This document shows positions 17,992-26,785 of a stretch of 64,000 bases of DNA, piece by piece (position 1 is the first letter of the stretch; each line of letters starts with the position of its first letter). The stretch is from Arthrobacter sp. H35-D1 (GTDB lineage Bacteria > Actinomycetota > Actinomycetes > Actinomycetales > Micrococcaceae). A program made the position numbers and the translations under genes. The stretch spans positions 246,614-310,613 of the forward strand of contig NZ_JASISP010000002.1 in assembly GCF_030063185.1 (NCBI RefSeq). Direction: 5' to 3'. Below the pieces are notes generated by a model. The model was not told the origin of the DNA. It made no database searches and worked only from the letters and a program-made list of their open reading frames with translations.

Positions 17992-18420
17992 GCGCCACGA
18001 CGTGAGGATCTTTTCGGTGGCAGGGTCGTTCAGTCCTGCAAAAAAGCGCTCAAGAACCTGCTGAAAGAGGTTTTCGTGGGGCGCTGCATGGCTAAACAGT
18101 GTCATCGATGAGCGGAGTTTCATGGCATCCATGGGGCCGAGGATGTTCACTGCCAAGCTGGCGTCGCCGTCGAGCAGGAGCCGTGAACACTCCCGCAGCC
18201 GCGGCCCAAGGACAGGATGGGCCAGGTAGGCTTTCGCCTCGCCCATCGACGTGATGGCATAAAGCCTGGCGGTCGTGCTCGAGCCAAGACCGGAGACCTG
18301 CGGAAACACGAACCACATCCAGTGGCTTCGCTTGCGCCCGGCACCCAACTCCGCCTTGACGGCGTCGTACGTCCCTGACTGCGCGGCAACGAAACGCTCA
18401 AGGCCTGCTGCCATGCCCAT
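17980..18420 (-). CDS. DUF1810 family protein
   Basis: The 146-aa product has the whole DUF1810 signature: LERFVAAQSGTYDAVKAEL, GRKRSHWMWFVFPQVSGLGSS, and the C-terminal LF.....E..F..VL.RFF.G..D..T..IL. The family is widespread, small and cytoplasmic, with no proven biochemical role. The ATG giving MGMAAGLERF has GGAAACGG upstream. It lies 30 bp after an alpha/beta hydrolase gene on the same strand and is likely co-transcribed. Its last codons overlap the 13-bp tandem repeats. Confidence 0.88.
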   Translation of the reverse strand: MGMAAGLERFVAAQSGTYDAVKAELGAGRKRSHWMWFVFPQVSGLGSSTTARLYAITSMGEAKAYLAHPVLGPRLRECSRLLLDGDASLAVNILGPMDAMKLRSSMTLFSHAAPHENLFQQVLERFFAGLNDPATEKILTSWRSQS

Positions 18421-18450
18421 GGTCCGTTTCCGGGAATCCGAGGGGCGCCG

Positions 18451-19134
18451 TTACAACCCGGCGGCAGTGCAGGCCCCGTCCAGGAACTGCGCCACCTCCA
18501 ACGGATGGGACAGGATGGGGGCATGGCTGGAATCCAGCTCGGTCACGGCCGCGCCCATGCGGGCCGCCATCTCGCGCTGCAGCAGCGGCGGAACCGCCTG
18601 ATCAGCTGTGGCCACCAAATAATGCGACGGCAGATCGATCCAGGCCGGCGGCCTGACGGGCACCCGGTCAAGCCCGATCCGCACCATTCTCTGCGTGGCC
18701 GCGGCAACCGCAACGGCCTCGGCCGGAGCATCGGCGGCCAGCACCTGCGCAAAGTGGTCCCTGTCCATGTAGGTGTAGTCCCCGGCCACCACAACATGGT
18801 CCGGGATCAGACTGCCCGGGTGTCGGCGGGACAGCCCGCCGACGGATTCACCCTCGGCCGGGGCGAAGGCCGCCACGTAGGCAAGCGCCTTCACGGCAGG
18901 GTGGGCATGGGCGGCCTCGCCAATCACGGCTCCCCCATAGGACCAGCCCACCAGCAGAACCGGCCCCGGCACGGTGCCGAGGGTGCGGCGCACCGCTGCC
19001 ACGTCGCCGTCGAACGTTTCAAGATCCAGCTGGGCCGCCACCGGCTGGTGCCCCATGGCTTGAAGCTCCATGATGACCCGCGCCCAACTCGTTCCGTCCG
19101 ACCACAGCCCGTGCACCAAAACGATCGTTGCCAT
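18451..19134 (-). CDS. alpha/beta hydrolase
   Basis: This 227-aa protein begins MATIVLVHGLWSDGTSW (oxyanion HG), has the nucleophile elbow GWSYGG, and a C-terminal SSHAPILSHP that supplies the His. It resembles small esterases of the salicylate-esterase/methylketone-like branch (plant-type AB hydrolase 6 family) common in actinobacteria. The substrate is unknown. It is the first gene of a pair with the DUF1810 gene. Confidence 0.85.
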   Translation of the reverse strand: MATIVLVHGLWSDGTSWARVIMELQAMGHQPVAAQLDLETFDGDVAAVRRTLGTVPGPVLLVGWSYGGAVIGEAAHAHPAVKALAYVAAFAPAEGESVGGLSRRHPGSLIPDHVVVAGDYTYMDRDHFAQVLAADAPAEAVAVAAATQRMVRIGLDRVPVRPPAWIDLPSHYLVATADQAVPPLLQREMAARMGAAVTELDSSHAPILSHPLEVAQFLDGACTAAGL

Positions 19135-19218
19135 TCAAGCCACCCCGCTTTGTAGAAGTTCCCCCAAAGGTACCAAAGGCTGGCCTCGTGTCGAGGGGAA
19201 TCTGGCCGCGGTGTTTGA

Positions 19219-20751
19219 CTAATCGCAGAGGAACACGCCTGCTCGATAGCCATAGTCTCGTTCCAGCTGGTCGATGCCGTCGGGGTTGTGGCCTGTCAAT
19301 GCTTCCTGGATGGCTTCCGGGGGCGCCGGGAATTCTGCGTTGAGGTGCTTCAACGCCCACGTGTTGCTGGTGAACGCCCACTCAAAAACCAGCAGGGCGC
19401 CAATCACTGCGGCCCACGTCAGCACGTGTGCCGCCGTCCACTCCATTTCTCCGTTCAACGGTCCAAGCACCATGGTGCGGGTAGTCACCATGGCGAAGCC
19501 GGCGGCAAAGAACCCGGTAAAAACGGCGGCCTCCGTCGCCCCAAACGACACCCCTGAACGGATGAACCAGCGGCTGCGCACCATGAACTGCCAGTACATG
19601 GCGGCGTTGACGATGGTCAGCACCGTGTACGCCCACAGTGCTGCGAGCGTCCACCAGGGGACGTCGTCGATCATCCCCGGAACAAGCAACGTACCCGCCA
19701 GCGCCAAAACGGCGATCAGGTTGGGTGGGATGCAGATCAGAAAGCGGGTCCGCCGGGCAGCGTGTGGCGTGGAGGGCCCGCTGGAGTGGGTTTCATCGGC
19801 CATCCACTGCGGAATCTTTGCCATGCCGGCCTGCCCGCTGCCAGAGACAGTGCCATCCGGGCCCAGTTCCTGCCCTGGCCCAGCCTCGGGGTCGCGTTGA
19901 TGTTGGCCCGCAACAGGTTCGTCGGCTAGTTGGGCAAATTCCTGCCCCACGTAGCGGCGTTCAATCATAATGTTGTCCTGGACAAACGGCCGTTCAGGAT
20001 CGAACCACACGTCAAATACATTGCCCGCCGCCGGCGCCCAGACCGGGTAGTCGAAGAAGCGGATCCTGGCGGTCTCCAGTTGCCCGCTCGTCCGGTACTC
20101 CAAGCCCACGTGAAACATGGCCCTGTCCTCGACCATAAGCTCTTCGTTTGTCACCGCAGCAACCGTGGCGATTGAGTGCTCGCCGCCCGCCACAATGTCC
20201 TGCAGATGGTGGTGGTCGTCCCTGGCCTGTTGCCACACGATCTGCGCCAGCCTGAGGTACTTGAGGGTGGGCAGCAGCAGCAAAACGGCGATCCCGACCA
20301 GCAGCAGGGAGCCCAGCCAGTCCTCGGCAACTGCGCGAATGGCCGCTGCGGCAACACTGCCGGCCAGCAGCCCGGACAGCACCGAGACGTGGGACAGGCG
20401 CCTGCCACGTTGTGGAAGAACCGTGTGGGCGCGGTGTTTCGAGACGCTCTTGAGATTCCCATACCCCAACACGTGTTTGAATGCGTGGCCAATCTCGTGG
20501 CCCAGTGCAAGAGCGCCCACGAAGCCAATCACGAACAGCAGTGCCGGCACAAAGTGCGCGACATCCTCAAACACCTTGCCGATTTCCAGCGGTGAGTAGA
20601 ATCCGAGCATCGCCACGGCCAAGGCCCACAACAACGCCACCCCGAAGCAGGCTCGGATGGTCTTTTGGACGTAGCCGGACCACACCACCGGCGACGTGGG
20701 CAGTGGCACCGTCCGCGCCTCCAACACCGCCCGAGACATGGGATACGCCAC
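19219..20751 (-). CDS. polytopic membrane protein with an HEXXH motif, possible intramembrane metalloprotease
   Basis: The start is the GTG giving MAYPMSRAVLEARTV, with GGAGGGGG 6-8 nt upstream; an ATG 18 nt earlier is less well placed. The 510-aa protein has two N-terminal helices, then the motif LGHEIGHAF (H85, E86, H89) at the end of the second, two further helices, a soluble beta-rich domain (about 200-270), an acidic linker (about 275-325), and four C-terminal helices. HEXXH within or next to a membrane helix recalls site-2 proteases (M50), but I see no clear NPDG-type third-ligand motif, so zinc protease activity is only a hypothesis. There is no known family name I can give. Confidence 0.75.
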   Translation of the reverse strand: MAYPMSRAVLEARTVPLPTSPVVWSGYVQKTIRACFGVALLWALAVAMLGFYSPLEIGKVFEDVAHFVPALLFVIGFVGALALGHEIGHAFKHVLGYGNLKSVSKHRAHTVLPQRGRRLSHVSVLSGLLAGSVAAAAIRAVAEDWLGSLLLVGIAVLLLLPTLKYLRLAQIVWQQARDDHHHLQDIVAGGEHSIATVAAVTNEELMVEDRAMFHVGLEYRTSGQLETARIRFFDYPVWAPAAGNVFDVWFDPERPFVQDNIMIERRYVGQEFAQLADEPVAGQHQRDPEAGPGQELGPDGTVSGSGQAGMAKIPQWMADETHSSGPSTPHAARRTRFLICIPPNLIAVLALAGTLLVPGMIDDVPWWTLAALWAYTVLTIVNAAMYWQFMVRSRWFIRSGVSFGATEAAVFTGFFAAGFAMVTTRTMVLGPLNGEMEWTAAHVLTWAAVIGALLVFEWAFTSNTWALKHLNAEFPAPPEAIQEALTGHNPDGIDQLERDYGYRAGVFLCD

Positions 20752-20888
20752 TTGCTGCCCCCTCCACATAGCTGAGCTTTCATTGTGCCCATGGGCGGCG
20801 GCGATGTCGAGCTACGCCACGGCTGGCCCCGCAACTCTCCGCGATAACGTCCCAGCCCCTGTCACCGCACCACCGCACCACCGCGAGG

Positions 20889-22427
20889 CTACAGGCGCAT
20901 GTCCCCGGTTTCGATGTAGCGCTGGTGCCAGGAAAGCGCCTCGCCCATCAGGTGCGGGGTGTGCTTGCCATAGGAATCGCGCGATGCCCTGGCAAAGTAG
21001 TCTTCGAGCATCGGCTTGTAGTCGGGGTGCGCACACTTTTCGGTGATGTCGCGGGCGCGCTGCTTCGGCGCGAGCCCGCGCAGGTCGGCCAGGCCCTGCT
21101 CAGTGATGATGAGCATGGTGTCATGCTCGGTGTGGTCCACGTGGCTGGCCATCGGAACAATGCCGGAGATCGCCCCGCCCTTTGCTGTGGACGGGGACAT
21201 GAAGGCGCCGAGGAAACCGTTGCGGGCAAAGTCGCCGGAGCCGCCAATGCCGTTCATGACGTTCATGACGTTCATGACGTTCATGACGTGCGATCCCACC
21301 ACATGGGTGGAGTTCACGTTGCCATAGATGTCCGCTTCGATCATGCCGTTCAGGGCGATGCAGCCCAAGCGGCGGATCAGTTCGGGGTGGTTTGAGATTT
21401 CCTGGGTGCGCAGCATAATGCGCTCACGGTAGAAGTCCACATGCCGATTGAATTCCTCAATGCCGGCCTCGGACAGCGAGAACGAGGTGGCGGAGGCAAA
21501 GGCCAGCGTGCCGTCCTTGATGAGTTCAAGCATGCCGTCCTGAATCACTTCGGTGTACGCCTTCAGTCCGCGATAGCCTCCGCGGGTCAGCCCGGCCAGC
21601 ACGGCGTTGGCAATGTTGCCCACCCCGGACTGCAACGGCAGCAGCGTGTTGGTCAGGCGTCCCGTCTTGATTTCCCCGTCCAGGAAGTCCAGCAGGTGGT
21701 CGGCGATCTGGTTGGAGGCCTCGTCCGGAGCGGCAAACGCGGAAAGGCGGTCCGGTGCGTCGGTTTCCACGACGGCGATGACCTTGTCCACGTCCACGTC
21801 CAGGTACGGCTGGCCAATGCGGTCTTCGGGTTGGGTCAGCATGATGGGCTTGCGAAACGGCGGCAGCGCGGTGCCGTAGTAGATGTCGTGCATCCCCTCC
21901 ATGGCGGTCGACTGCTGCGTGTTGACTTCCAGAATTACGGCGTCGGCCATGTCCAGCCAGGTCTTGTTGTTGCCCACTGAGGAGGAAGGAATCAGGCTGC
22001 CGTCCTCGCGAATGCCCACAACCTCGACAATGGCGATGTTGATGCCTCCGTAGAAGCCGAACCAGGTGTGCTGCGCCACGTGGCTGAGGTGGATGTCCAT
22101 GTAGTCCAGGTCGCCGTCGTTGATCCGCTTGCGCAGCGCCGGGTCGGACATGTACGGCAGGCGCAGTTCCATGCCGCCCACTTTTGCCAGGACGCCGTCC
22201 AGCTCAGGCGCGGTGGAGGCGCCGGTGAGGACCTTGATCTTGAACGATCCGCCGTCGGCGTGCACTTCTTCCATCCGGGAAGCGAGCGCCTGCGGGACGG
22301 CTTTGGGGTACCCGGCGCCGGTGAATCCGCTCATGGCTACTGTCATGCCCGGCTTGATCAGCGCCGCCGCCGCCTCGGCCGACATTCGCTTATCCAACAG
22401 TCCGGCGTGGCGGATACGATCGTGCAC
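20889..22427 (-). CDS. acetyl-CoA hydrolase/transferase (succinyl-CoA:acetate CoA-transferase type)
   Basis: The 512-aa protein matches the Cat1/AarC class: MHDRIRH..LLDKRMSAEAAAALIKPGMTVAMSGFTGAGYPKAVP at the N-terminus, PLQSGVGNIANAVLAGL in the middle, and GSGDFARNGF followed by SIVPM-like GIVPMASHVDHTEHD at the C-terminus. It moves CoA between acetate and succinyl-CoA, or hydrolyses acetyl-CoA. Odd point: right before GIGGSGDF, where homologues have a single MN, four 9-bp repeats encode MNVMNVMNVMN, adding nine residues in a loop near the CoA-transfer core. The gene appears otherwise intact. Confidence 0.9.
   Translation of the reverse strand: MHDRIRHAGLLDKRMSAEAAAALIKPGMTVAMSGFTGAGYPKAVPQALASRMEEVHADGGSFKIKVLTGASTAPELDGVLAKVGGMELRLPYMSDPALRKRINDGDLDYMDIHLSHVAQHTWFGFYGGINIAIVEVVGIREDGSLIPSSSVGNNKTWLDMADAVILEVNTQQSTAMEGMHDIYYGTALPPFRKPIMLTQPEDRIGQPYLDVDVDKVIAVVETDAPDRLSAFAAPDEASNQIADHLLDFLDGEIKTGRLTNTLLPLQSGVGNIANAVLAGLTRGGYRGLKAYTEVIQDGMLELIKDGTLAFASATSFSLSEAGIEEFNRHVDFYRERIMLRTQEISNHPELIRRLGCIALNGMIEADIYGNVNSTHVVGSHVMNVMNVMNVMNGIGGSGDFARNGFLGAFMSPSTAKGGAISGIVPMASHVDHTEHDTMLIITEQGLADLRGLAPKQRARDITEKCAHPDYKPMLEDYFARASRDSYGKHTPHLMGEALSWHQRYIETGDMRL
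21252..21287. repeat. 9-bp tandem repeat inside the CoA-transferase gene
   Basis: Four perfect copies of GTTCATGAC lie in tandem. On the coding (minus) strand each unit reads Val-Met-Asn. A change in copy number would keep frame and alter loop length by three residues. Confidence 0.95.
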
Positions 22428-22594
22428 AGTGGTCCTCTTTCACTTTTATTCCGGCAGCATCCGTCCAATGTCGCCCAGACCACTATAGACGGTGACGAAC
22501 CATACACCCAGTTGGGCATCCAGTCCATAATTTTCTGCCATATTAAGCACGACGGCGTCACATGCCATGGGCGCGCCGGGAACCTTGCGCCGCT

Positions 22595-22635
22595 GGGCGG
22601 CCGGGCGGCTGCGCCATTGGGCGGCCGGGCGGCTG
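22595..22635. repeat. duplicated 17-bp GC-rich motif
   Basis: GGGCGGCCGGGCGGCTG occurs twice (22595-22611 and 22619-22635) separated by 7 bp, in the 264-bp gap between the CoA-transferase start and the next plus-strand gene. The rest of this gap holds the CoA-transferase leader; no gene is seen. Confidence 0.85.
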
Positions 22636-22691
22636 CCGAGACAAAAGACCATTCGGTGGACTATTCGGTGCCGTCATGTGCAGACTTGACC

Positions 22692-23156
22692 ATGCCTCCG
22701 GACAAGCCAGACAAAACAGACAAGACAGAGCACACCGAGGAAACCCTGCCTCGCAAGAAATCCGCTGAGTGGGAAAAGGACGCGGAAGGGTGGGCAAAGC
22801 CTCCAGCCCCTTCCGACGGTTCGCCGAGCTCGAAGGCTCGCAAACGCCGCTTCATCACCGGATGGAGTGTGGGAATTGCGGTGGTGGGCTGGGTGCTTGC
22901 CATCATTCCCATCACTCTGCTGAATGCCTACATCCAGCTGGTGGGCCAGTGCACCAAGGATTCCAACAACCTATGCACTTCGGCCTCCGAGCGCGACAAC
23001 ATCCCTGTGGCAATTTTTTTCATCGTGCTGCTGGTGGTGGGTCCGCCCCTGCTGGGCTTGGCCGTCGCTGCCGGGAAACGGCCGGCACCGGAGCGCAAAG
23101 CAGCGGCAACAAACGAAGGCTCCCAGCCAAAGCTGGTAGACATGGAGGATGACTGA
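22692..23156 (+). CDS. membrane protein with charged N-terminal tail
   Basis: The 154-aa product starts MPPDKPDKTDKTEHTEETLP, a long Lys/Asp/Glu/Pro tail, followed by two hydrophobic helices (about 60-85 and 115-135) flanking a loop with two Cys (GQCTKDSNNLC). No family is recognised. The ribosome binding site is weak and upstream in-frame starts exist, so the N-terminus is uncertain. The end overlaps the next gene by 8 bp; this and the next two genes form a run of small membrane proteins with similar layout (polar tail followed by helices starting with WxV). Confidence 0.65.
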   Translation: MPPDKPDKTDKTEHTEETLPRKKSAEWEKDAEGWAKPPAPSDGSPSSKARKRRFITGWSVGIAVVGWVLAIIPITLLNAYIQLVGQCTKDSNNLCTSASERDNIPVAIFFIVLLVVGPPLLGLAVAAGKRPAPERKAAATNEGSQPKLVDMEDD

Positions 23157-23514
23157 CATTTCCAGCCACCCTGCCCCCCATGGTGAAGATTTGAAGCCGC
23201 AGCGTTCACAGCAGACTGGCACGCTGGTCTCGCTCATTGGCTGGACGGTGGTGCTCCTGCCCATCATCTTGATGTCGATAACAATTTTTGCGGCCGTTGT
23301 GAATCCTTCGGCCGGCATGGCCGCCCCTGGCCGGCTCGCGCTGATGTTCCTGGGCGCCATCTTGTTGTTCTGCATGATCGCCAGCCCGCACCTGCTGGGC
23401 CAGGCCGTCATTCACCGAGAGCGTGCCATGTGGCGCGCTGCCGTGGCCACGAGCATTCCCACCGTCGCGGTGATTGTGTACTTCATGTTCCGCTGGCTGT
23501 CCAACTTGGGTTGA
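23149..23514 (+). CDS. three-helix membrane protein
   Basis: The 121-aa protein has a polar 25-residue N-terminus and three hydrophobic helices (about 27-50, 60-82, 95-115). It starts within the end of the previous gene, with GGAGG just before the ATG, so the two are translationally coupled. Helix 1 (LIGWTVVLLPIILM) resembles the first helices of both neighbours (AVVGWVLAIIPITLL and TVVGWLLLAYPIVLL), which suggests that the three genes arose by duplication. No function is assigned. Confidence 0.7.
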   Translation: MTDISSHPAPHGEDLKPQRSQQTGTLVSLIGWTVVLLPIILMSITIFAAVVNPSAGMAAPGRLALMFLGAILLFCMIASPHLLGQAVIHRERAMWRAAVATSIPTVAVIVYFMFRWLSNLG

Positions 23515-23542
23515 TCCCAGCAAGGCATGCCAAAATGTAGCC

Positions 23543-23938
23543 ATGCCACGTCCCCATCGCGAGATCCCGTCCCAACGCCTGCCCGTCTCACGCACCCAGG
23601 CACCGGAGACCACCGCCAAAAAGCCCCGTTCCCTGTGGTGGGGCATGCTGATCACCGTGGTTGGCTGGCTCCTGCTGGCCTACCCGATTGTGCTGCTGGG
23701 CCTGGTGTCCACCGTGTTGGCGACCGGTCCGCTGGACGGAAAAGTGACGGCCGCCGGAGTTGCTTTGGGCATCCTCGGGTACCTCGGCACGCTGGCCATG
23801 CTGGCGTTCCCGCCGGTGTTGGGGTTCGCCGTCATGGCACGACGCCGGACACCCTGGATCATTGCCATCGTCACCGGAGTGCTGACGCTGGCCGCATTCC
23901 TTTACCTGACGGTCGAATGGCTGGTCCCGCTGGCCTGA
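23543..23938 (+). CDS. three-helix membrane protein
   Basis: The 131-aa product has a basic N-terminal tail (MPRPHREIPSQRLPVSR), then helices near residues 33-60, 70-95 and 105-125. It is the third of a run of small membrane proteins and shares with them the pattern GW.L...PI.LL in the first helix. The preferred ATG follows the previous stop by 28 bp. No domain is recognised. Confidence 0.68.
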   Translation: MPRPHREIPSQRLPVSRTQAPETTAKKPRSLWWGMLITVVGWLLLAYPIVLLGLVSTVLATGPLDGKVTAAGVALGILGYLGTLAMLAFPPVLGFAVMARRRTPWIIAIVTGVLTLAAFLYLTVEWLVPLA

Positions 23939-24038
23939 CGCTGCGCAACCACGCCCACTGCTAAATCCACCGCCGCTGGCACTGCCACTTCCAATCCCAT
24001 TGCCGGACCACAGCGCAAGCCGCGGCCTGCGAGCGGAA

Positions 24039-24935
24039 CTACTGGCCGGCGTCGTGCTTGATGAAGGTGACCATGCCGGGTTCCAGGCGGGTGCGCATGA
24101 CCTCGATGGCCTCGGGGTTTTGGTCCACCAGCACGAAGCGGCGCCCCAGCTCCAGCGCGGCCGCTCCGGTGGTGCCGCTGCCGCCGAAGAAGTCCAGCAC
24201 CCAGTCGCCCCTCTCGGTGCTGGCAGAGATGATGCGGCGCAGGATGCCCAGCGGTTTTTGGGTGGGGTAGCCGGTCTTTTCGCGCCCGTTGGGTGAGACG
24301 ATGGTGTGCCACCAGGTGTCGGTGGGCAGTTTGCCGAGCGCCACTTTTTCGGGCGTGACGAGGCCGGGCGCCATGTAGGGCTCGCGGTCCACTTCGCTGC
24401 TGTTGAAGTAGTACGTTTTGGGGTTTTTGACGTAGACGAGGATGTTGTCGTGCTTGGCGGGCCACTTCTTTTTGGAGCGGGCGCCGTAGTCGTAGGCCCA
24501 GATGATCTCGTTGAGGAAGCATTCGCGGCCGAAGAGCGCGTCCAGCAGGACCTTGGCGTAGTGGACTTCGCGGTAGTCGAGGTGGAGGTAGAGGGTGCCG
24601 TCGTCGGCGAGCAGGCGCCAGGCCTCCTCCAGCCGGGGTTCCAGGAATTCCCAGTAGTCGCCGAAGGAGTCGTTGTAGCTGAGCGTCAGGCCCTTGATGG
24701 TCTCGTAGTTTTGGCCTTTGAAGCCCACGCGCGAGCCGGTTTCACTGCGCACGTTCGTCATGTTCTGGCGGGCTTGGACCTTGCCGGTGTTGAACGGCGG
24801 GTCGATGTAGATCAGCCGGAATTTTTCATCCGGCAACGTGCCCAGGTAGGCGAGATTGTCGCCTTGGACCACCAAGTTCTCCTTTTGGCCCTGCCAGATG
24901 GGCAGTTGCCCGAAGTCCTGCGCGTCTTGTGTCAT
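24039..24935 (-). CDS. orphan DNA methyltransferase (N6-adenine or N4-cytosine, beta class)
   Basis: The 298-aa enzyme carries motif IV as YIDPPFNTG near residue 45 and, far downstream, the SAM-binding motif I as DFFGGSGTTGAAALELGR, the beta-class order. The TWWHTIVSPNGREKTGYPTQKPLGIL stretch preceding motif I is also typical. DPPF favours N6-adenine methylation. No restriction endonuclease gene lies next to it, so it is solitary and could have a regulatory or anti-restriction role. A helper specificity subunit is not seen. GC content is host-like. Confidence 0.92.
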   Translation of the reverse strand: MTQDAQDFGQLPIWQGQKENLVVQGDNLAYLGTLPDEKFRLIYIDPPFNTGKVQARQNMTNVRSETGSRVGFKGQNYETIKGLTLSYNDSFGDYWEFLEPRLEEAWRLLADDGTLYLHLDYREVHYAKVLLDALFGRECFLNEIIWAYDYGARSKKKWPAKHDNILVYVKNPKTYYFNSSEVDREPYMAPGLVTPEKVALGKLPTDTWWHTIVSPNGREKTGYPTQKPLGILRRIISASTERGDWVLDFFGGSGTTGAAALELGRRFVLVDQNPEAIEVMRTRLEPGMVTFIKHDAGQ

Positions 24936-25048
24936 GCTCCAAGGCTAGCCCGGTGGTTGGGTTCGCAGAAACCGGGTCGACAGCCACCGTCCACGGTCAT
25001 AATGCGGGACGCCTTCACCCTGTACGGGCAGTGGTGGTTCAGCGGGGA

Positions 25049-25549
25049 TTATTCCGTGGAGACCGAGCAATCGGTGTCCGAGACCTCTGCTGTGACGGAA
25101 ATGTCTGTGCTGTCCTTGCTGAAAATTCGCAGCTCTCCCCCGCTGCCATCCGTGGAGCTGATTCCCTGCCACCCGCCCTTGATGGAATCCGTGTCCTTGA
25201 TCTCGGCAAAGCCGCTGTCCTGCAACACCGGGTTGACGGCCTCCATGACTGCCTCCCAGCCGCCGGCAAGGTCCGGCAGCGAATCCTGGGAGCGCAGGGT
25301 CCCTATGGACAGGAAGCACTTGCCGTCGCTGTGCCGGCTGAGCCGGGTTTGCTGATTGTCCACCGGCAGCCACGGCTCGCCCGGGAATTTCGCCGCCAGA
25401 GTGTCGCCGATGTCGGTGGAGAGCTGCTGATACTGCGGACCAGCCTCGGCCGCGGTAAGCGTAGTGGACGAGCTGCAGGAGGCGGTAGCCAGCGCTGTGC
25501 AAACCAGCACCACGGAGAGGCGTGCCGGTGTGCGGAATACTTTCAACAT
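25049..25549 (-). CDS. lipoprotein of unknown function, paralogue of a nearby pseudogene
   Basis: The 166-aa product has a signal peptide ending in the lipobox LATASC (Cys near residue 25). The mature part includes AEAGPQYQQLSTDIGDTL, a Cys in DGKCFLSIGTL, and ends with SGGELRIFSKDSTDISVTAEVSDTDCSV; two Cys could form a disulfide. It is divergent from the WXG-calpain gene with 114 bp between. A clear but broken relative lies at 28013-28420 on the same strand. A surface role, for instance as partner or protector for the secreted protease, is a guess from location. Confidence 0.8.
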   Translation of the reverse strand: MLKVFRTPARLSVVLVCTALATASCSSSTTLTAAEAGPQYQQLSTDIGDTLAAKFPGEPWLPVDNQQTRLSRHSDGKCFLSIGTLRSQDSLPDLAGGWEAVMEAVNPVLQDSGFAEIKDTDSIKGGWQGISSTDGSGGELRIFSKDSTDISVTAEVSDTDCSVSTE

Positions 25550-25663
25550 GGCTCAACTCTAGCGATCAAGTCGCGAGGGCGGATGGTTAGGTCTCCCCAT
25601 TGGCCCAAAACCATCCGCCCCGTAAGCTGAAAAAAGCAGCCGTCCACGCATACAGGAGCCTCC

Positions 25664-26776
25664 GTGAACAACATGATCGGTGCCGATCCCGAACAATTGC
25701 GGGAGTTCGCGCGTGCCGCCTTGAAGGGCAGCGAGCAACTGGCACGGGCCGAGTCCATGATCTCCACCAGCCTGTCCCAATCACGGTGGCAGGGACCCGA
25801 CTCACAGCGCTTCAAAGCCAAATGGGGCTCCGACCACCGCACCAGGCTGAAGACCGTGGGGGCCGAATTGCGGGACATTGCCTCAGCCCTCAAGCGCAAT
25901 GCCGAGGAGCAGGAGAAGGCCAGTGCCGTTGACTCCGGCGGCGCGGGCGGCCCCGGCGCACCCGGCGGCGACAGAAGCGACCGCGACCAGCCGGGCGACC
26001 CGGACCCCTTCGACGGCATGGGCGAATACCACGACCTCCCGGAGGACATCCCCCTGGACGACGAAGCGCTGGACCCAACCAACATGGAACAGGGCAGGCT
26101 CGGCGACTGCTGGTTCCTGGCGGCAGCCGGCGCAGTGTCCAAGAACGATCCGGACTGGATCAGGGACCACATGGAAAAGAACGACGACGGCACCTGGACG
26201 GTAAAAATGTACAAGGACGGGGAGCCCGTCTACATCACGGTGGAGGGCACAGTCCCGGAAGGCTCAGTTCATGACGCCAGCGGCAATGACAACTGGCTTT
26301 CCATCTACGAAAAAGCCGCAGCGGAGTACTTTGGCGGCGACTACGAAGATCTCGACGGCGGGTTCAGCCACGACGGCCTGGCCGCAATTACCGGCCAAGA
26401 TGTGCAAAAAACTGGAGAAACCAACTTTGACGACCTCGCCGAGAAGCTGGAGAACGGTCCGGTTGCCGTGGGCACTGAAGACGAGCCGGACGGCAGCCGC
26501 AACTGGTTCTTTGAGTCGGACAAGATCGACGACGACCGCATCGTCCCCAATCACGCGTACATCGTCGATACCGTTGAATCCCGCGAGAACCCGGACACCG
26601 GCGAGTCTGAGACAATGATCCACCTGATCAACCCGTGGGGCCCCAACGGGGGAAACTTGGAGGGCGACACCACCACAGATGGCCAGAACCAGCGCTGGGG
26701 CGATATCTGGCTCACTGAAGAGCAGTACAAGGAGAACTTCGATTCCGTGTACTCCTCCGCGTCAACGAAGGATTAG
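25664..26776 (+). CDS. WXG100-like protein fused to a calpain-type cysteine protease
   Basis: The 370-aa protein starts at a GTG with AGGAG 6 nt upstream. Residues 1-90 form a helical hairpin of the ESAT-6/WXG100 type with SRWQGPDSQRF (W42-x-G44). After a Gly/Ala/Asp-rich linker (90-135) comes a calpain (C2) protease core: GRLGDCWFLAA (Cys149), VPNHAYIVD (His297) and LINPWG (Asn323), a complete triad. WXG domains are export signals for type VII secretion, so the protein is probably a secreted protease effector or toxin, with substrate unknown. No type VII secretion machinery genes lie in the window. The small gene 9 bp downstream is a likely partner. Confidence 0.88.
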   Translation: MNNMIGADPEQLREFARAALKGSEQLARAESMISTSLSQSRWQGPDSQRFKAKWGSDHRTRLKTVGAELRDIASALKRNAEEQEKASAVDSGGAGGPGAPGGDRSDRDQPGDPDPFDGMGEYHDLPEDIPLDDEALDPTNMEQGRLGDCWFLAAAGAVSKNDPDWIRDHMEKNDDGTWTVKMYKDGEPVYITVEGTVPEGSVHDASGNDNWLSIYEKAAAEYFGGDYEDLDGGFSHDGLAAITGQDVQKTGETNFDDLAEKLENGPVAVGTEDEPDGSRNWFFESDKIDDDRIVPNHAYIVDTVESRENPDTGESETMIHLINPWGPNGGNLEGDTTTDGQNQRWGDIWLTEEQYKENFDSVYSSASTKD

Positions 26777-26785
26777 GGGACTTAG

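Noticed and set aside
16466-18064. Long plus-strand frame opposite the acyl-CoA dehydrogenase
   Set aside because: It is a shadow of a strongly GC3-biased minus-strand gene with clear family motifs.
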